Assembly (NCBI RefSeq): GCF_017309075.1
Contig: NZ_JAEMGS010000015.1
Location: 1-64,000, forward strand
Direction of reading: 5' to 3'
Length of the DNA stretch: 64,000 bases
Source: Motiliproteus sp. SC1-56
GTDB taxonomy: Bacteria > Pseudomonadota > Gammaproteobacteria > Pseudomonadales > Balneatricaceae
Shown here: positions 34,120 to 44,134 of the stretch, in pieces
Layout of the letters: the number at the start of each line of letters is the position of its first letter
Position numbering within the stretch: position 1 is the stretch's first letter
Translations under genes and position numbers: made by a program
Notes under the pieces: model-generated
What the model was told of the DNA's origin: nothing
The model's input: only the letters and a program-made list of their open reading frames with translations
Databases searched by the model: none

Positions 34120-34509
34120 TCAGCGATGGCAGGTCATCCGCCCACCGTCCTCCTCAAGCACCCGCCAGCCATCAATCGATTCATCCCAGCGCCCGATAAG
34201 GGTGTAAAGGCAGCTGCTTTCGACGATTTCACCACCGAAAATGGTGGTCTGGTTTGAGACCCAGCTGCCGGGATCAGACTTTCTATCAACTGGCTGACGG
34301 TGACTAATGATCCGGGTCGGAGTCTGGTAGCTGTTGTTCTGAACCCACTGGAACGCCCGGCGACCGTCGGGCAGGTCAAAGGCACTAACCGGCTCACCGT
34401 AGTCAACCATCACTTCGCGGATATCCTTTCCCGCATATTTTTCCAGCATGTTGGACGCGCAACCGGCCAGAACCGTTGCCGCCAACACACACAGGGTAAA
34501 TCCTCGCAC
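34120..34509 (-). CDS. putative lipoprotein of unknown function
   Basis: 129 residues from a GTG at 34509 that follows AAGGAG; an ATG 24 bp upstream would place charged residues before the signal sequence. Lipobox LAGC after FTLCVLAATV predicts lipid attachment. The mature part has YGEPVSAFDLPDGRRAFQW, a repeat-like segment seen in small BamE/SmpA-type and other unknown lipoproteins. Not assigned. Confidence 0.7.
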   Translation of the reverse strand: MRGFTLCVLAATVLAGCASNMLEKYAGKDIREVMVDYGEPVSAFDLPDGRRAFQWVQNNSYQTPTRIISHRQPVDRKSDPGSWVSNQTTIFGGEIVESSCLYTLIGRWDESIDGWRVLEEDGGRMTCHR

Positions 34510-34539
34510 CTCGTCGATCTCCTTCTCTATCAATAACCG

Positions 34540-35283
34540 TTACCAGTAGCGCTCGACGGTGATGTGCCCGGGCGCACGGCGCAGGTTTTTCTGCATGCCC
34601 CGCTCTTTTAACAGCGCGATGGTCTCCTTGACCATGTGGGGGTTACCACAAATCATCACCTGACTCTGTTCCGGGCCCAGTGCACAACCCGCCCGCTGTT
34701 CCAGGCGACCGTCCGCCAGTGCCGTGGTGATGCGCCCGTTGATACTATCCGCCATCTGTTCGCGACTGATGCAGGGGATCCAGTCAAACTGGCCAGGGCG
34801 CTCTTTTACATGCGCATCGAGCCGCTCCCGGTAACTCATGTCCACCCCGTGCCGCACCGAGTAGGCAAGCCTGATCCGTTGAAACCGCCGCCAGGGCTCC
34901 TCGGTGGCCAATATGGACAGAAACGGGCCGATGGCGGTGCCCGTCGCCAGCAGCCACAGGTCCTCCGCCTCCGGCACCTCGTCCAGCGTCAGAAACCCGG
35001 TCGCCTCCGGCGCCACCCAGATCGGCTCGCCTTCCTTGATCGCCAGCAGCTGGTTGGACAACGGCCCGCCCGGTACCGAGTTGAAGTAGAACTCCAGCAC
35101 CGGCTCCTGGGGCGGATTGACAAAAGAGTAGGGCCGCGCCACCTTCACCCCGTCGATATCCAGGGCCAGGCGGGTATACTGGCCGGCCTTGAAGGGCGCA
35201 ACCGCAGCCTCGATCCGCAGAGAGTGCAGCCGGTCGGTCCAACGTCTGTTTTCTACCACCATGCCGGCAACCCAGTCGGTCAT
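34540..35283 (-). CDS. fpr: ferredoxin/flavodoxin-NADP reductase
   Basis: 247 residues (E. coli Fpr 248). FAD-binding RPYSFVN and GPLSNQLLAIKEGE; NADP-binding LLATGTAIGPFLSIL, SYRERL and MICGNPHMV; the C-terminus ends in ITVERYW, the aromatic residue typical of bacterial FNR. It passes electrons between NADPH and ferredoxin or flavodoxin, often in oxidative-stress defence. Confidence 0.95.
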   Translation of the reverse strand: MTDWVAGMVVENRRWTDRLHSLRIEAAVAPFKAGQYTRLALDIDGVKVARPYSFVNPPQEPVLEFYFNSVPGGPLSNQLLAIKEGEPIWVAPEATGFLTLDEVPEAEDLWLLATGTAIGPFLSILATEEPWRRFQRIRLAYSVRHGVDMSYRERLDAHVKERPGQFDWIPCISREQMADSINGRITTALADGRLEQRAGCALGPEQSQVMICGNPHMVKETIALLKERGMQKNLRRAPGHITVERYW

Positions 35284-35375
35284 ATTTCCTCCGAAAAAAC
35301 CGCCCGTTTGAAGCGCTTACACTAGCTCTACTATAGACGCTCCCGCAGCAGGCGCTTGCGGGCGGCCAGCGCCAT

Positions 35376-35954
35376 TCACCGGCGCTGATCCTCCGCCCAG
35401 GTGCACAGCTCGGGAAAAAACGTCAGAAAATCCTCTTCCAGTTCTGCGTAGCGTTGCAAGAACTCCTCCCCCGCTCCCAGCATGGGTTCGGGCCGGCGCA
35501 GACGCCGCGCCACCCGGTCCAGGGTGTGAACAATCAGCTGAGGGTCCGCGTAGGCGCCGAGCCAGTCCTGGGCGACCAGCCGCTCGGTCACCTTGGCCAT
35601 CTGCGCCGGCAGGTGCTCATGATACGCCCTCAGTTCGTCATAACACTGGTGAATGAATGCCTTGCGGGAGCGGTCGCTGAACCGGGCCCAGTGCACGCTC
35701 AGGTAGTGATCGAAACAGATGTCGAGCACGATGCCGGCATAACGACGCCGGCGGCGGCTAAACCGGTCCCGACTGCGTTGCACCCGTGGATGCTGATCGG
35801 TAAAAGCGTCGATCCGCCGGTGCAGTTCGACCCCCTGGCGCATCCAGGCAGGCCACCCCGGATTGATCGGTCCGCGGACGAAATCCCCCATCAGGTTTGC
35901 CACCCGGGCCCGGGCGTTATCCTCGGCCAGAAAGAGGTGGGCAAGGAAGTTCAT
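35376..35954 (-). CDS. acpH: acyl carrier protein phosphodiesterase
   Basis: 192 residues (E. coli AcpH 193) starting MNFLAHLFLAEDNARARVAN, with GDFVRGP, GVELHRRIDAFTDQHPRV and DICFDHYLSVHW, the HD-like metal-binding segments of this family. It removes 4'-phosphopantetheine from ACP. GGAG lies 7 bp before the ATG at 35954; a second ATG is at 35957. Confidence 0.92.
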   Translation of the reverse strand: MNFLAHLFLAEDNARARVANLMGDFVRGPINPGWPAWMRQGVELHRRIDAFTDQHPRVQRSRDRFSRRRRRYAGIVLDICFDHYLSVHWARFSDRSRKAFIHQCYDELRAYHEHLPAQMAKVTERLVAQDWLGAYADPQLIVHTLDRVARRLRRPEPMLGAGEEFLQRYAELEEDFLTFFPELCTWAEDQRR

Positions 35955-36226
35955 CATAGGTCTCCTGGTGCCTCTGGATGCCGCTGAAATGACACCAACC
36001 GTAAAGAAAAAAAACACTTAGCGCCGCAAAAACGTCATTGAGCCGTCCCATTTCTTGAGGTAACCTCCAAATTGTGCTTTTTGATTGACGCTAGTGCGTA
36101 ATTTTGTTTGGCGGGCGCTCTGACCTGATTAGGTACCTCCCAGCAATTTCGGTAGCAGCAATTAAAATGCCGCAACAAGAACGACAAGCCGCCAGCGGCT
36201 GCAAAACCGAGTGGAGTTTAGAAAGT

Positions 36227-36436
36227 ATGTCAGAGGTTATGAACGGAACCGTCAAATGGTTCAACGATGAGAAGGGCTTCGGCTTTATCGCCCAGGAAAA
36301 CGGGCCCGATATCTTCGTTCACTACACCGCCATTAACGGCACCGGACGCCGCAGCCTGGCCGATGGCCAAGCGGTCTCTTTTGAGGTCACCCAGGGTCAG
36401 AAAGGCCCGCAAGCGGTCAACGTTACTCCTCTGTAA
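36227..36436 (+). CDS. cold-shock protein, CspA family
   Basis: 69 residues, one cold-shock OB fold. [18 protein letters not shown] contains RNP1 (KGFGFI) and DIFVHYTAI contains RNP2. It is an RNA chaperone. The 209-bp upstream gap to acpH is long and AT-richer, matching the long leaders of cspA-type mRNAs; no cold box could be pinned down by eye. A GC-rich hairpin follows the stop. Confidence 0.95.
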   Translation: MSEVMNGTVKWFNDEKGFGFIAQENGPDIFVHYTAINGTGRRSLADGQAVSFEVTQGQKGPQAVNVTPL

Positions 36437-36450
36437 CGCGCCCGAAAACA

Positions 36451-36472
36451 GGCGGCGGCCCCTGCCGCCGCC
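36451..36472 (+). terminator. terminator-like hairpin after the cold-shock gene
   Basis: GGCGGCGG and CCGCCGCC pair perfectly around CCCCTG, followed by a pyrimidine run (TTCCTCCC). It lies between convergent csp and aceK. Confidence 0.75.
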
Positions 36473-36480
36473 TTCCTCCC

Positions 36481-38265
36481 CTACTCCTCCCCCGGCTGGG
36501 CGAGCGCGCCCCGATCGAAGCGCTTCTTGCGCCGGTAAGGAAACACATCCACCACTTCGCCGTGGTTGATCGCCTGCTGCAGCCCCTGCCAGTAGCCTGC
36601 ATCGAATATCTCGCTGTGCAGCTCCCGGAAAATCCGGCTCACCTCCCCACGCCGACGCCCCGTCAGGAAAATACTGAACTCCTCGGGAAAGACGTCGTTG
36701 GGGGCGATGGAGTACCAGGGTTCGGCCGACAGCTCGTCTTCGGGGTAGCGTGGCGGCGGAATGCGCCGGAAGTTACATTCGCTCAGGTAGCAAATTTCAT
36801 CGTAGTCGTAGAAAACCACCCGGCCGTGGCGGGTGACCCCGAAATTCTTGAACAGCATGTCGCCGGGAAAGATATTGGCGGCGGCCAGCTGTCGAATGGC
36901 GTTGCCGTATTCGCTGATCACGCTGCGCAGCTCATGCTCGGAAGCGTTATCGATGTAGATGTTCAGCGGAATCATGCGCCGCTCACTCCACAGGTGTTTG
37001 ACGATCACCTTATCGCCTTCGACCCGCACGCTCTGGCCGGCGACGCGCAGCAATTCGTCCAGCAGCTCGGCGGAGAACCGTCGTCGCTCGAAAACGAAAT
37101 GACTGAACTCCTGGGTATCGGCCATGCGCCCGGCCTTGTCGTGGCGCTTGACCAACCGATACTTCTCCTTGACGGTCTCGCGGGTGATCTCCTTGGCGGG
37201 GTGAAAGCGATCCTTGATGATCTTGAAAACCACCTCCAGCGAAGGCAGCGTAAACACCGTCATCACCATCCCCTTGACCCCGGGGGCGATCACGAACAGG
37301 TCGTCGCTCTGCTCCATGTGGGCCAGAAAGTCACGGTAAAAAACGGTCTTGCCATGCTTGTAAAAGCCCAGCGAGGTGTACATCTCGTAGGCTTTTTTGT
37401 GAGGCAGCAGGCTCTGCAGAAAGCGAACATATTCAAAGGGAATAGGGGCCTCGACCATGAAGTAGGAACGGGTAAAGCTGAAAATCACCGAAACGTCATC
37501 GGGATCCAGAATCAAGGTATCCACGAACACCCCGCCCGCCCCATTGTTCAAAATCGGCATCACGAAAGGGACACAGCGTCCCCCGTCCCGGCTGATGGCC
37601 CGCCCGACCACATAGGCCCCCTTGTTACGGTAAAAAACCGACTTGACGATCTCAAGGTGCGCACCGCGACCCATCAAGATCCCGTCCACGGGATGATCCT
37701 TGATGTAACGCACCAGATTGCGCACGTCCCGGCGCTTATTTTCAAAGGGAATCGAAAAAGCGTAGTCGTCGAGTATCTGCGCAATCAGCCGCGGCAGACT
37801 GCCGTTGAGGGCATAGCGGCGGCAGATGCCGGTCTCAGGAGGCTCCCAGTCAGCCGGAAGCGCACTGCGGACAAACACTTTGTTGTCGTCAATGTCCTTG
37901 TGACGGTGCGTACGGCAGTAGATGGAGTTGAAGAAAGTTTCCGCCAGCTCACCGTCGGTACGGTGGTAGACCATGCGGCTGTATTCGCCCTTGGCAGCCT
38001 CCCAGAGTGGCGCCGCTTTGATGGCCTCACCCACCAGGGTCCGGACCTGGGCGGTGGTGAGGCTGACAGCGAGATCGTAGAGGTCCACCCGCTCGGTGCA
38101 GGCTTGCTGCATCCCCCGCCAGTCGGCACGCTCAAAGCGGCCCCGGGCACCTGCTGAAATCTGCTCGAACTTGCCGCGGTAGTCGTCAAAACCGCCGATA
38201 ATCGCCCGCGCCATCGTCACTGGCGTCTGCGCCGACACGACCGTTTGCGGCTCTGCATGCGTCAT
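36481..38265 (-). CDS. aceK: isocitrate dehydrogenase kinase/phosphatase
   Basis: 594 residues (E. coli 578). The ATP-binding segment APGVKGMVMTVFTLPSLEVV with VFKIIKDRF is diagnostic; regulatory N-terminal and kinase-like C-terminal halves are both complete (VVFYDYDEICYLSECNFR near the end). It phosphorylates isocitrate dehydrogenase to divert carbon into the glyoxylate shunt and also removes the phosphate. In enterics it follows aceBA; here it stands alone, as in many pseudomonads. Confidence 0.97.
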   Translation of the reverse strand: MTHAEPQTVVSAQTPVTMARAIIGGFDDYRGKFEQISAGARGRFERADWRGMQQACTERVDLYDLAVSLTTAQVRTLVGEAIKAAPLWEAAKGEYSRMVYHRTDGELAETFFNSIYCRTHRHKDIDDNKVFVRSALPADWEPPETGICRRYALNGSLPRLIAQILDDYAFSIPFENKRRDVRNLVRYIKDHPVDGILMGRGAHLEIVKSVFYRNKGAYVVGRAISRDGGRCVPFVMPILNNGAGGVFVDTLILDPDDVSVIFSFTRSYFMVEAPIPFEYVRFLQSLLPHKKAYEMYTSLGFYKHGKTVFYRDFLAHMEQSDDLFVIAPGVKGMVMTVFTLPSLEVVFKIIKDRFHPAKEITRETVKEKYRLVKRHDKAGRMADTQEFSHFVFERRRFSAELLDELLRVAGQSVRVEGDKVIVKHLWSERRMIPLNIYIDNASEHELRSVISEYGNAIRQLAAANIFPGDMLFKNFGVTRHGRVVFYDYDEICYLSECNFRRIPPPRYPEDELSAEPWYSIAPNDVFPEEFSIFLTGRRRGEVSRIFRELHSEIFDAGYWQGLQQAINHGEVVDVFPYRRKKRFDRGALAQPGEE

Positions 38266-38464
38266 ACCATCTCCCCTCGCCCAAGCGCCAGTATATACAA
38301 CCCGGGGCCTTCCGGTCGGCGAGTACTTGGTGGGGAATCTGAAAAAGCCGCTAGATGCTTACCCAACGTGCTCCGGCAGGCACCGGCCGGTCGTTAACAG
38401 CGCGGGCGTCGCCAACCAAGGCGTCATTGCTCGCCGGGCAACCGGCGCGCGAAGGGAACTCGCT

Positions 38465-40603
38465 TCAGCGCCGCCGGGAACGCCGTTGCTGGCCGCCGCG
38501 CCTTGAGGCGGGTGTCGATGCAGCCGATGCAGGCCGCCCCCGTCCCGGATTTGGCTTGCGACCGTCACGTGCAGACTGGGCAGCACCTCTAACCGGCCCG
38601 GGCGGCACCAGTGCTCGGGGGCCACCCCCGATCAGGTCGCGGCGCCCCATTTTCAGAAGCGCCTCTCGGATCAGCGGCCAGTTCTCGGGATCGTGATAAC
38701 GCAGCAACGCCTTGTGCAGGCGGCGCTGGCGCGCCCCCTTGGGCACCGACACTTGCTCACTGCTTCGGCCGACCTTTTTCAGCGGGTTGCGACCGGTGTG
38801 GTACATGGTGGTGGCGTTGGAGAGCGGCGAGGGAATGAAGTTCTGCACCTGGTCCAAGCGCAGGTCATTCTCCTTCAACCAAAGCGCCAGGTTCAGCATA
38901 TCCCCGTCTTCGGTGCCCGGGTGGGCGGAAATGAAATAGGGGATCAGGTACTGCTTTTTCCCGGCTTCCCGGGAGAACTGCTCGAAAAGGCGCTTGAAGC
39001 GGTAATAGGTGCCCATGCCCGGCTTCATCATCTTCGACAGTGGGCCGTCCTCGGTATGCTCGGGCGCAATCTTAAGGTACCCCCCCACGTGGTGGGTGAC
39101 CAGTTCACGCAGGTACTCCGGATCCTCCACCGCCAGGTCATAACGCAGCCCGGAGGCGATCAGCACCCGCTTGATGCCCGGCAGCTTGCGGGCTTTGCGG
39201 TAAAGCGTGGTCAGGTGACGGTGGTCGGTGTTAAGGTTGCTGCAGATGCCCGGATAGACGCAGGAAAGCCGGCGGCAGGCGGCTTCGATCTTGGGATCTT
39301 TACAGGCCAGCCGGTACATGTTCGCCGTCGGCCCACCCAAATCCGATATGGTGCCGGTAAAACCGGGCGTCCGATCGCGAATCGCCTCCACCTCGCGCAG
39401 GATCGAATCCTCGGAGCGATTCTGAATGATGCGCCCTTCGTGCTCGGTAATGGAGCAGAAGGTGCAGCCGCCGAAACAGCCACGCATTATGTTCACCGAG
39501 AACCGAATCATCTCGTAGGCCGGTATCCGGGCGTCGCCGTAGCTGCTGTGCGGCAGGCGGCTATACGGCAGATCAAAGACGCCGTCCAGTTCCTCGGTGG
39601 CGAGGGGCAGCGGCGGCGGGTTGAGCCAGACATCACGCTCGCCGTGACGTTGAACCAGCGCACGGGCGTTGCCGGGATTGGTCTCCAGGTGCATAACGCG
39701 GGAGGCATGGGCGTAGAGCACGGGGTCAGCTTTGACCTGCTCGAAGGCGGGCAATCGAATCACCGTTTTCGCCCGGTCCGGCCGCACGGGCCGCTCCAGC
39801 ACCATCAACGGCTGAGGCGCATCGGCCGGCTGGGGGGCGTCCGCCTGCTCACACCCGGGCTCGGCCTGATAGGGGTTGGGTACCGCGTCCACCCGCCCGG
39901 GACGGTCCACCTCAGTGGAATCGATCACCGACCAGCCCGCCGGCAGGTCCGAGCGCATCAGCGCGGTGCCGCGGATATCCGTCAACGCCTGGATCGGTTC
40001 GCCGTCCGCAAGCCGTCGCGCCACTTCCACCAGTGCCCGTTCGGCGTTGCCGAACAGCAGCAGGTCCGCCTTGGCATCGGGCAGCACCGAGCGGCGTACC
40101 GTTTCAGACCAGTAATCAAAGTGGGCAATCCGGCGCAGGCTGGCCTCGATGCCGCCGATGATCAGGGGCACCCCCTTGTAGGCCTCGCGGCAGCGCTGGG
40201 CATAGACCACCACCGCCCGGTCCGGGCGCTTGCCGCCCTCGCCGTTGGGGGTATAGGCGTCGTCGTGGCGCAACCGTTTCTCTGCCGTGTAGCGATTGAT
40301 CATCGAATCCATGTTGCCCGCCGTCACCCCGAAGAAGAGTCGGGGCCGTCCCAGGCGCATGAAGTCGGTTTTGTCGCGCCAGTCGGGCTGGGCGATGATG
40401 CCCACGCGCAGCCCCTGGGCCTCGAGCAGGCGACCGATCACCGCCATGCCGAAACTGGGGTGGTCCACGTAAGCATCGCCGGTGACCAGCACCACGTCGC
40501 AGGCATCCCACCCCAGCGCCTCCATTTCGGCCCGGGACATGGGCAGCTCCGGGGCGGCGGAAAAGGGGGAATCAACGGAAAAAAGGGAAGCGGGGGCGTG
40601 CAT
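38465..40603 (-). CDS. YgiQ family radical SAM protein
   Basis: 712 residues. N-terminal DUF-type Rossmann part ([23 protein letters not shown]), the radical SAM cluster [42 protein letters not shown] and [22 protein letters not shown]. The C-terminal tail is Arg/Pro/Gly-rich. Function unknown, possibly rRNA or tRNA modification. Complete family length. Confidence 0.95.
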   Translation of the reverse strand: MHAPASLFSVDSPFSAAPELPMSRAEMEALGWDACDVVLVTGDAYVDHPSFGMAVIGRLLEAQGLRVGIIAQPDWRDKTDFMRLGRPRLFFGVTAGNMDSMINRYTAEKRLRHDDAYTPNGEGGKRPDRAVVVYAQRCREAYKGVPLIIGGIEASLRRIAHFDYWSETVRRSVLPDAKADLLLFGNAERALVEVARRLADGEPIQALTDIRGTALMRSDLPAGWSVIDSTEVDRPGRVDAVPNPYQAEPGCEQADAPQPADAPQPLMVLERPVRPDRAKTVIRLPAFEQVKADPVLYAHASRVMHLETNPGNARALVQRHGERDVWLNPPPLPLATEELDGVFDLPYSRLPHSSYGDARIPAYEMIRFSVNIMRGCFGGCTFCSITEHEGRIIQNRSEDSILREVEAIRDRTPGFTGTISDLGGPTANMYRLACKDPKIEAACRRLSCVYPGICSNLNTDHRHLTTLYRKARKLPGIKRVLIASGLRYDLAVEDPEYLRELVTHHVGGYLKIAPEHTEDGPLSKMMKPGMGTYYRFKRLFEQFSREAGKKQYLIPYFISAHPGTEDGDMLNLALWLKENDLRLDQVQNFIPSPLSNATTMYHTGRNPLKKVGRSSEQVSVPKGARQRRLHKALLRYHDPENWPLIREALLKMGRRDLIGGGPRALVPPGPVRGAAQSARDGRKPNPGRGRPASAASTPASRRGGQQRRSRRR

Positions 40604-40772
40604 GGATATACCGTACTTGGAGGGTCAACTATTATAACGAAGATCGACGGCCGGAAACACCGGGTCCATGTCAATAATTATGCACATCGGCGTGGATTAT
40701 TATTGCTCCGCTGTTAGCGCTCCAATAAAGTGAAAGCACTCTACCGATCGTTTAAAAACAGAAGGATATGCC

Positions 40773-41159
40773 ATGTCTAACTACCCGACCCTCACCGAAA
40801 TGGGTGTGGAGAGCGTCGACGATATCTACAAGTACAGCCTGCGCCAGGAAGGGGAGCAGGATATCCTCAAAGTCTACTTCAAGCGGGAAAAAGGCTCGCT
40901 GCTGCCCAAGAGCAAGAAGTTCAAGTTCGGACGCGCCACTCGCACCGTGCGCGTCGACAGCAGCCATGACAAGTACCAGGACTTCTCCGAGATGTCCCCC
41001 TTCCTGATGAAGGCGGTGGACGAACTGCACGAGCTGGTCCAGCACGAGCACGAGGTCAAGGAGGTGAAGGAGCGGCTCCTCGACGACATCGCCCACCTGG
41101 AAAAGGTCTTTGCCAACAAGATTGCCGAGATTCGCAAGGACATCCAGCGGATCAAGTAA
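40773..41159 (+). CDS. DUF3461 family protein
   Basis: 128 residues: YPTLTEMGVESVDDIYKYSLRQE, FKFGRATRTVRVD and a C-terminal coiled coil (EHEVKEVKERLLDDIAHLEKVFANKI split by Ala). The match to DUF3461 is clear; no function known. AAGGATATG precedes the ATG. Convergent with the tgpA operon. Confidence 0.92.
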   Translation: MSNYPTLTEMGVESVDDIYKYSLRQEGEQDILKVYFKREKGSLLPKSKKFKFGRATRTVRVDSSHDKYQDFSEMSPFLMKAVDELHELVQHEHEVKEVKERLLDDIAHLEKVFANKIAEIRKDIQRIK

Positions 41160-41180
41160 CGCGGCACCGACCGGGGGCTT

Positions 41181-43169
41181 TCAGAGCCCCCGCCCCAGGC
41201 GGCGAAAACGCCGTACCGCTCCCGGATCGGCGCTGCCGGCATAAAGCTGCTGCTGCAACAGTGCTGCCATGGCCGCCAGAGACGTGGCCTGATCGGGCCG
41301 TTGCTCCTGCAGTCGCAACAGGTGGGTCGCCGGTGCCTCTCCGGGCTCCGGCCCCTGCCCCCGGGGCGCAAGCCGCCGGCAGAGCCGACGGTATTCCCGC
41401 ACCAGGGGCGAGCGCAGGGGCTGGCTCCCCTGCCAGAGCAGCCACCCCGCCAGCGCCCCCAACAACAAGGCAACCGACACCGCCATCAGCAATCCCAGGC
41501 GCTTAAAGTCGACGTCACCAAACCAGCGCGCCAGCAGCCGTGACTGGTACTGGGCGTTGTACCCCAGCACCGAGCGGTGCCAGGCAAAGTTCAGGTAATC
41601 CAGCCCCAGCCGAAGCCGGCTGACCCAGGCCCAGTCGCGGTAGCGCGCCGGCGCCAAGGGACTGTCCTCGAGGAACGAGCCTTCCCCGGCCAACGCCTCC
41701 TCGATCCCCTGCTCCACCCGTTCGGGAGCAACCACAGTGGTCGGATCCACCCTTACCCAGCCCTGCCCCGCCAGCCAGACCTCGGCCCAGGCGTGGGCGT
41801 CAAACTGGTGCACCAGCAGGTAGTTGCCCAGGGGATTACGCTCGCCACCCTGATAGCCGGCGACGATCCGTGCCGGCACCCCGGCGCTGCGCATCAGGTA
41901 AACAAAAGCGCCGGCATAGTGGCTGCAAAAGCCGCGGCGGGTCTGGAACAGGAACTGATCGTTACGGTCGCCGCTGAGCGTGGGCGGGCGCAGGGTGTAG
42001 CTGAACGGACGGGCCCGAAACCAGGCCAGGGCACGCTCCACCAGCGCCGACGGGCTGCCGGCTTCGGCCGCCAGCTGCTCGGCCAGGGCGCGGGTGCGCG
42101 GATCGCCGGTTTCCGGCAGCTGCAGGTTGACCCGAGCCAGCCAGTCCGGCAGGTTCGGATCCAGCGGCTGGCGCAGGAAGCTGTCCACCTCATAGGCGAA
42201 GGGCTGGCTCACCGGGCTGCGCTTGACCAGCCGATGGTCGCGACTGTAGCCCACCCCCGGTGTGGTACTGCGGGCCGCCGCCAGGGCAAAGAGCCAGCGC
42301 TGGTCCGTGGGTTCGAGCATCACCCGGTACCCCAGCGGCTGCCCCCGCCCCGCGCCCAGCCAGTCCCCCGCCCCACGGCGCAGCCAGGGAGGCTCATCCA
42401 GATCCACCGGGCCGCGGCTCCAGGTGGCGCCGTCATAGTGGTTTAGGGTCAGCCCCCGCCAGTACAAATTTCGCGCCGCCGGAATCCCGCCGTCAAACGC
42501 CACCCGGAAAGCCAGCGCCGAGGAGCGGCTGAGTTCGGCGATATCCCCCGGCGTAATGCGATCACTGATGCCGGTGGTGGCGCGGTTCTCCCCCAGGTTA
42601 AGAGACCAGATCGGGCCGACCCGAGGCACGAACAGGAACAGCACCAGCATCAGCGGCAGACTCTGGGCCAGCAGCCGCAGGGCCAGACCGGCAGTGCGCC
42701 GGGGCTGGGTCTGTAGCGGTGACTGGTTTAACCCCACCAGCGCCGCCGTCACCATGAAGCAGACCAGCAGCAGGTAGGCGGCGCTGGCCATGTCCTGGTC
42801 AAAGAAAAAGGAGGTCGCCACCACGAAGTAGCCCAGGATCACCACCACGAAGGCATCGCGGCGGCTATGGGTTTCCAGCAACTTGAAGCAGAACCCCAGC
42901 ACCAGCAACGCGGTGCCCGCCTCCGGTCCGGCGAGGGTGCCGTAATGGCCCACCACTGCCGCCCCTCCCGAGAAGACCAGCAGGGTCCGGATCAGACGTC
43001 CCGGCAGCCGCCAGCGCTCGCGATACACCATGATCCGCCAGAAACCGCAGAGCAGGCACACCAGGGTCACCCAGATGGGCAGGCGGGTAAGGTGCGGGGC
43101 CATGCCCGCAAACATCGCCGTCAACAGCCAGATCAGGCTGTTGCGGGGCAGCTGGTAGCCGTAGCTCAC
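41181..43169 (-). CDS. tgpA: TgpA-like transmembrane transglutaminase
   Basis: 662 residues from a GTG at 43169 that overlaps the DUF58 stop (GTGA); upstream extension to 43355 would overlap DUF58 by nearly 190 bp. DUF3488 N-terminus with six or so helices, a periplasmic transglutaminase-like domain (TRRGFCSHYAGAFVYLMRSAGVPARIVAGYQGG with catalytic Cys, DAHAWAEVWL with His, and VRVDPTT with Asp), then one helix and a DUF4129-like cytosolic tail. In P. aeruginosa TgpA is essential; its substrate is unclear. Last gene in the cyclase-HD-GYP-MoxR-DUF58 operon. Confidence 0.92.
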   Translation of the reverse strand: MSYGYQLPRNSLIWLLTAMFAGMAPHLTRLPIWVTLVCLLCGFWRIMVYRERWRLPGRLIRTLLVFSGGAAVVGHYGTLAGPEAGTALLVLGFCFKLLETHSRRDAFVVVILGYFVVATSFFFDQDMASAAYLLLVCFMVTAALVGLNQSPLQTQPRRTAGLALRLLAQSLPLMLVLFLFVPRVGPIWSLNLGENRATTGISDRITPGDIAELSRSSALAFRVAFDGGIPAARNLYWRGLTLNHYDGATWSRGPVDLDEPPWLRRGAGDWLGAGRGQPLGYRVMLEPTDQRWLFALAAARSTTPGVGYSRDHRLVKRSPVSQPFAYEVDSFLRQPLDPNLPDWLARVNLQLPETGDPRTRALAEQLAAEAGSPSALVERALAWFRARPFSYTLRPPTLSGDRNDQFLFQTRRGFCSHYAGAFVYLMRSAGVPARIVAGYQGGERNPLGNYLLVHQFDAHAWAEVWLAGQGWVRVDPTTVVAPERVEQGIEEALAGEGSFLEDSPLAPARYRDWAWVSRLRLGLDYLNFAWHRSVLGYNAQYQSRLLARWFGDVDFKRLGLLMAVSVALLLGALAGWLLWQGSQPLRSPLVREYRRLCRRLAPRGQGPEPGEAPATHLLRLQEQRPDQATSLAAMAALLQQQLYAGSADPGAVRRFRRLGRGL

Positions 43170-44131
43170 GGTTTCTCCCCGTAGAGCGCGAGCATTTGCA
43201 GGCAGCGCCGCTCGTGGGCGGCCCCGCTGTCCGGAGCAAGGGTCTCGCCCGGCAGACGCAGGCCAAAGCTGCGGCCCCGTTCGCTCAGTTTCAACACCCA
43301 GTAACACAGCCGCGCCAGCCGGGTCTCCACCCCCTGCCCGGCAAAGGCCTCCCACTCCAGCCAGAGCTCATGGGTTTCGTGGCCGACAAAGGCCTTGGCG
43401 TGCAGCTCGCCGCTGCGGGCATACTGTTTCCAGGCCAGGTGGCGGGGGTTGTCGCCGGTCTGGTAGCGGCGCAGGCCGTCAAAGTCATCGCTACCGTCAT
43501 GGCGGCGCACCTCGCCCTCCTCGCCGCGGCTGTCCGGCCGCCGCGGCAGGGTACAGGCCTCGGGCTTGGGGTAAACCAGGCACGCCATGTCCAGCTCCAG
43601 CCAGCTCCAGGCCCGGAGCAGCCCCAGGGGAAACACCGTTTCCAGCTTCAACCGTGGCGGCCGGAAACGGCCGCGCCGGGTCACCGGCAGCAGCATGCGC
43701 ACCGCCACCGGCGCCTCGGCCACCCGATCCACCACCCGCGCCGGCGCCTGGCCCCAATGCAGGTAGAGGGATTCGTGGGGTCGCCGCCGGAAGGACGAAA
43801 GGATCAGCTCGAAAGCGGCCTCGTCCCCGGCGAAGGCGGGCTCGCTGCGCCCGGCGGCGACCCGCAGCCCGGCGAGGTTGGCGTAAGTGTGCAGAATGGA
43901 GACCAGGAACAGGCTGACCAGCAAAAAAGCTGTGGCCAGTATCAGGCTGTTGCCGTAATTAATGCCGCCGACGAAGATGGCGCCCAGTGTCAACAGAAAG
44001 TAGACCCCGTGACGGGTGGGCAGAATGAAGATCCGGCGCTGGTTGAGGGTCAGGGCGCGGCGGCGCGGCGCCCGTCGCCGCAGCCAGGCGTCAAAATGCC
44101 CCGACCACCAGCTCCGGACGGACGCGGCCAT
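43166..44131 (-). CDS. DUF58 domain protein
   Basis: 321 residues. Two membrane helices near the N-terminus (YFLLTLGAIFVGGINYGN, LILATAFLLVSLFLVSILH), then a vWA-like DUF58 domain with FDGLRRYQTGDNPRHLAWKQYARSGELHAKAF, the family signature. These proteins work with MoxR ATPases and transglutaminases in complex or metal-site assembly, the exact role being unknown. 3-bp gap from MoxR and 4-bp overlap with tgpA. Confidence 0.92.
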   Translation of the reverse strand: MAASVRSWWSGHFDAWLRRRAPRRRALTLNQRRIFILPTRHGVYFLLTLGAIFVGGINYGNSLILATAFLLVSLFLVSILHTYANLAGLRVAAGRSEPAFAGDEAAFELILSSFRRRPHESLYLHWGQAPARVVDRVAEAPVAVRMLLPVTRRGRFRPPRLKLETVFPLGLLRAWSWLELDMACLVYPKPEACTLPRRPDSRGEEGEVRRHDGSDDFDGLRRYQTGDNPRHLAWKQYARSGELHAKAFVGHETHELWLEWEAFAGQGVETRLARLCYWVLKLSERGRSFGLRLPGETLAPDSGAAHERRCLQMLALYGEKP

Positions 44132-44134
44132 GCC

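Noticed and set aside
43170-43355. Upstream start for the TgpA gene
   Set aside because: It would overlap DUF58 by nearly 190 bp; the GTG at 43169 gives a GTGA junction and the expected length.
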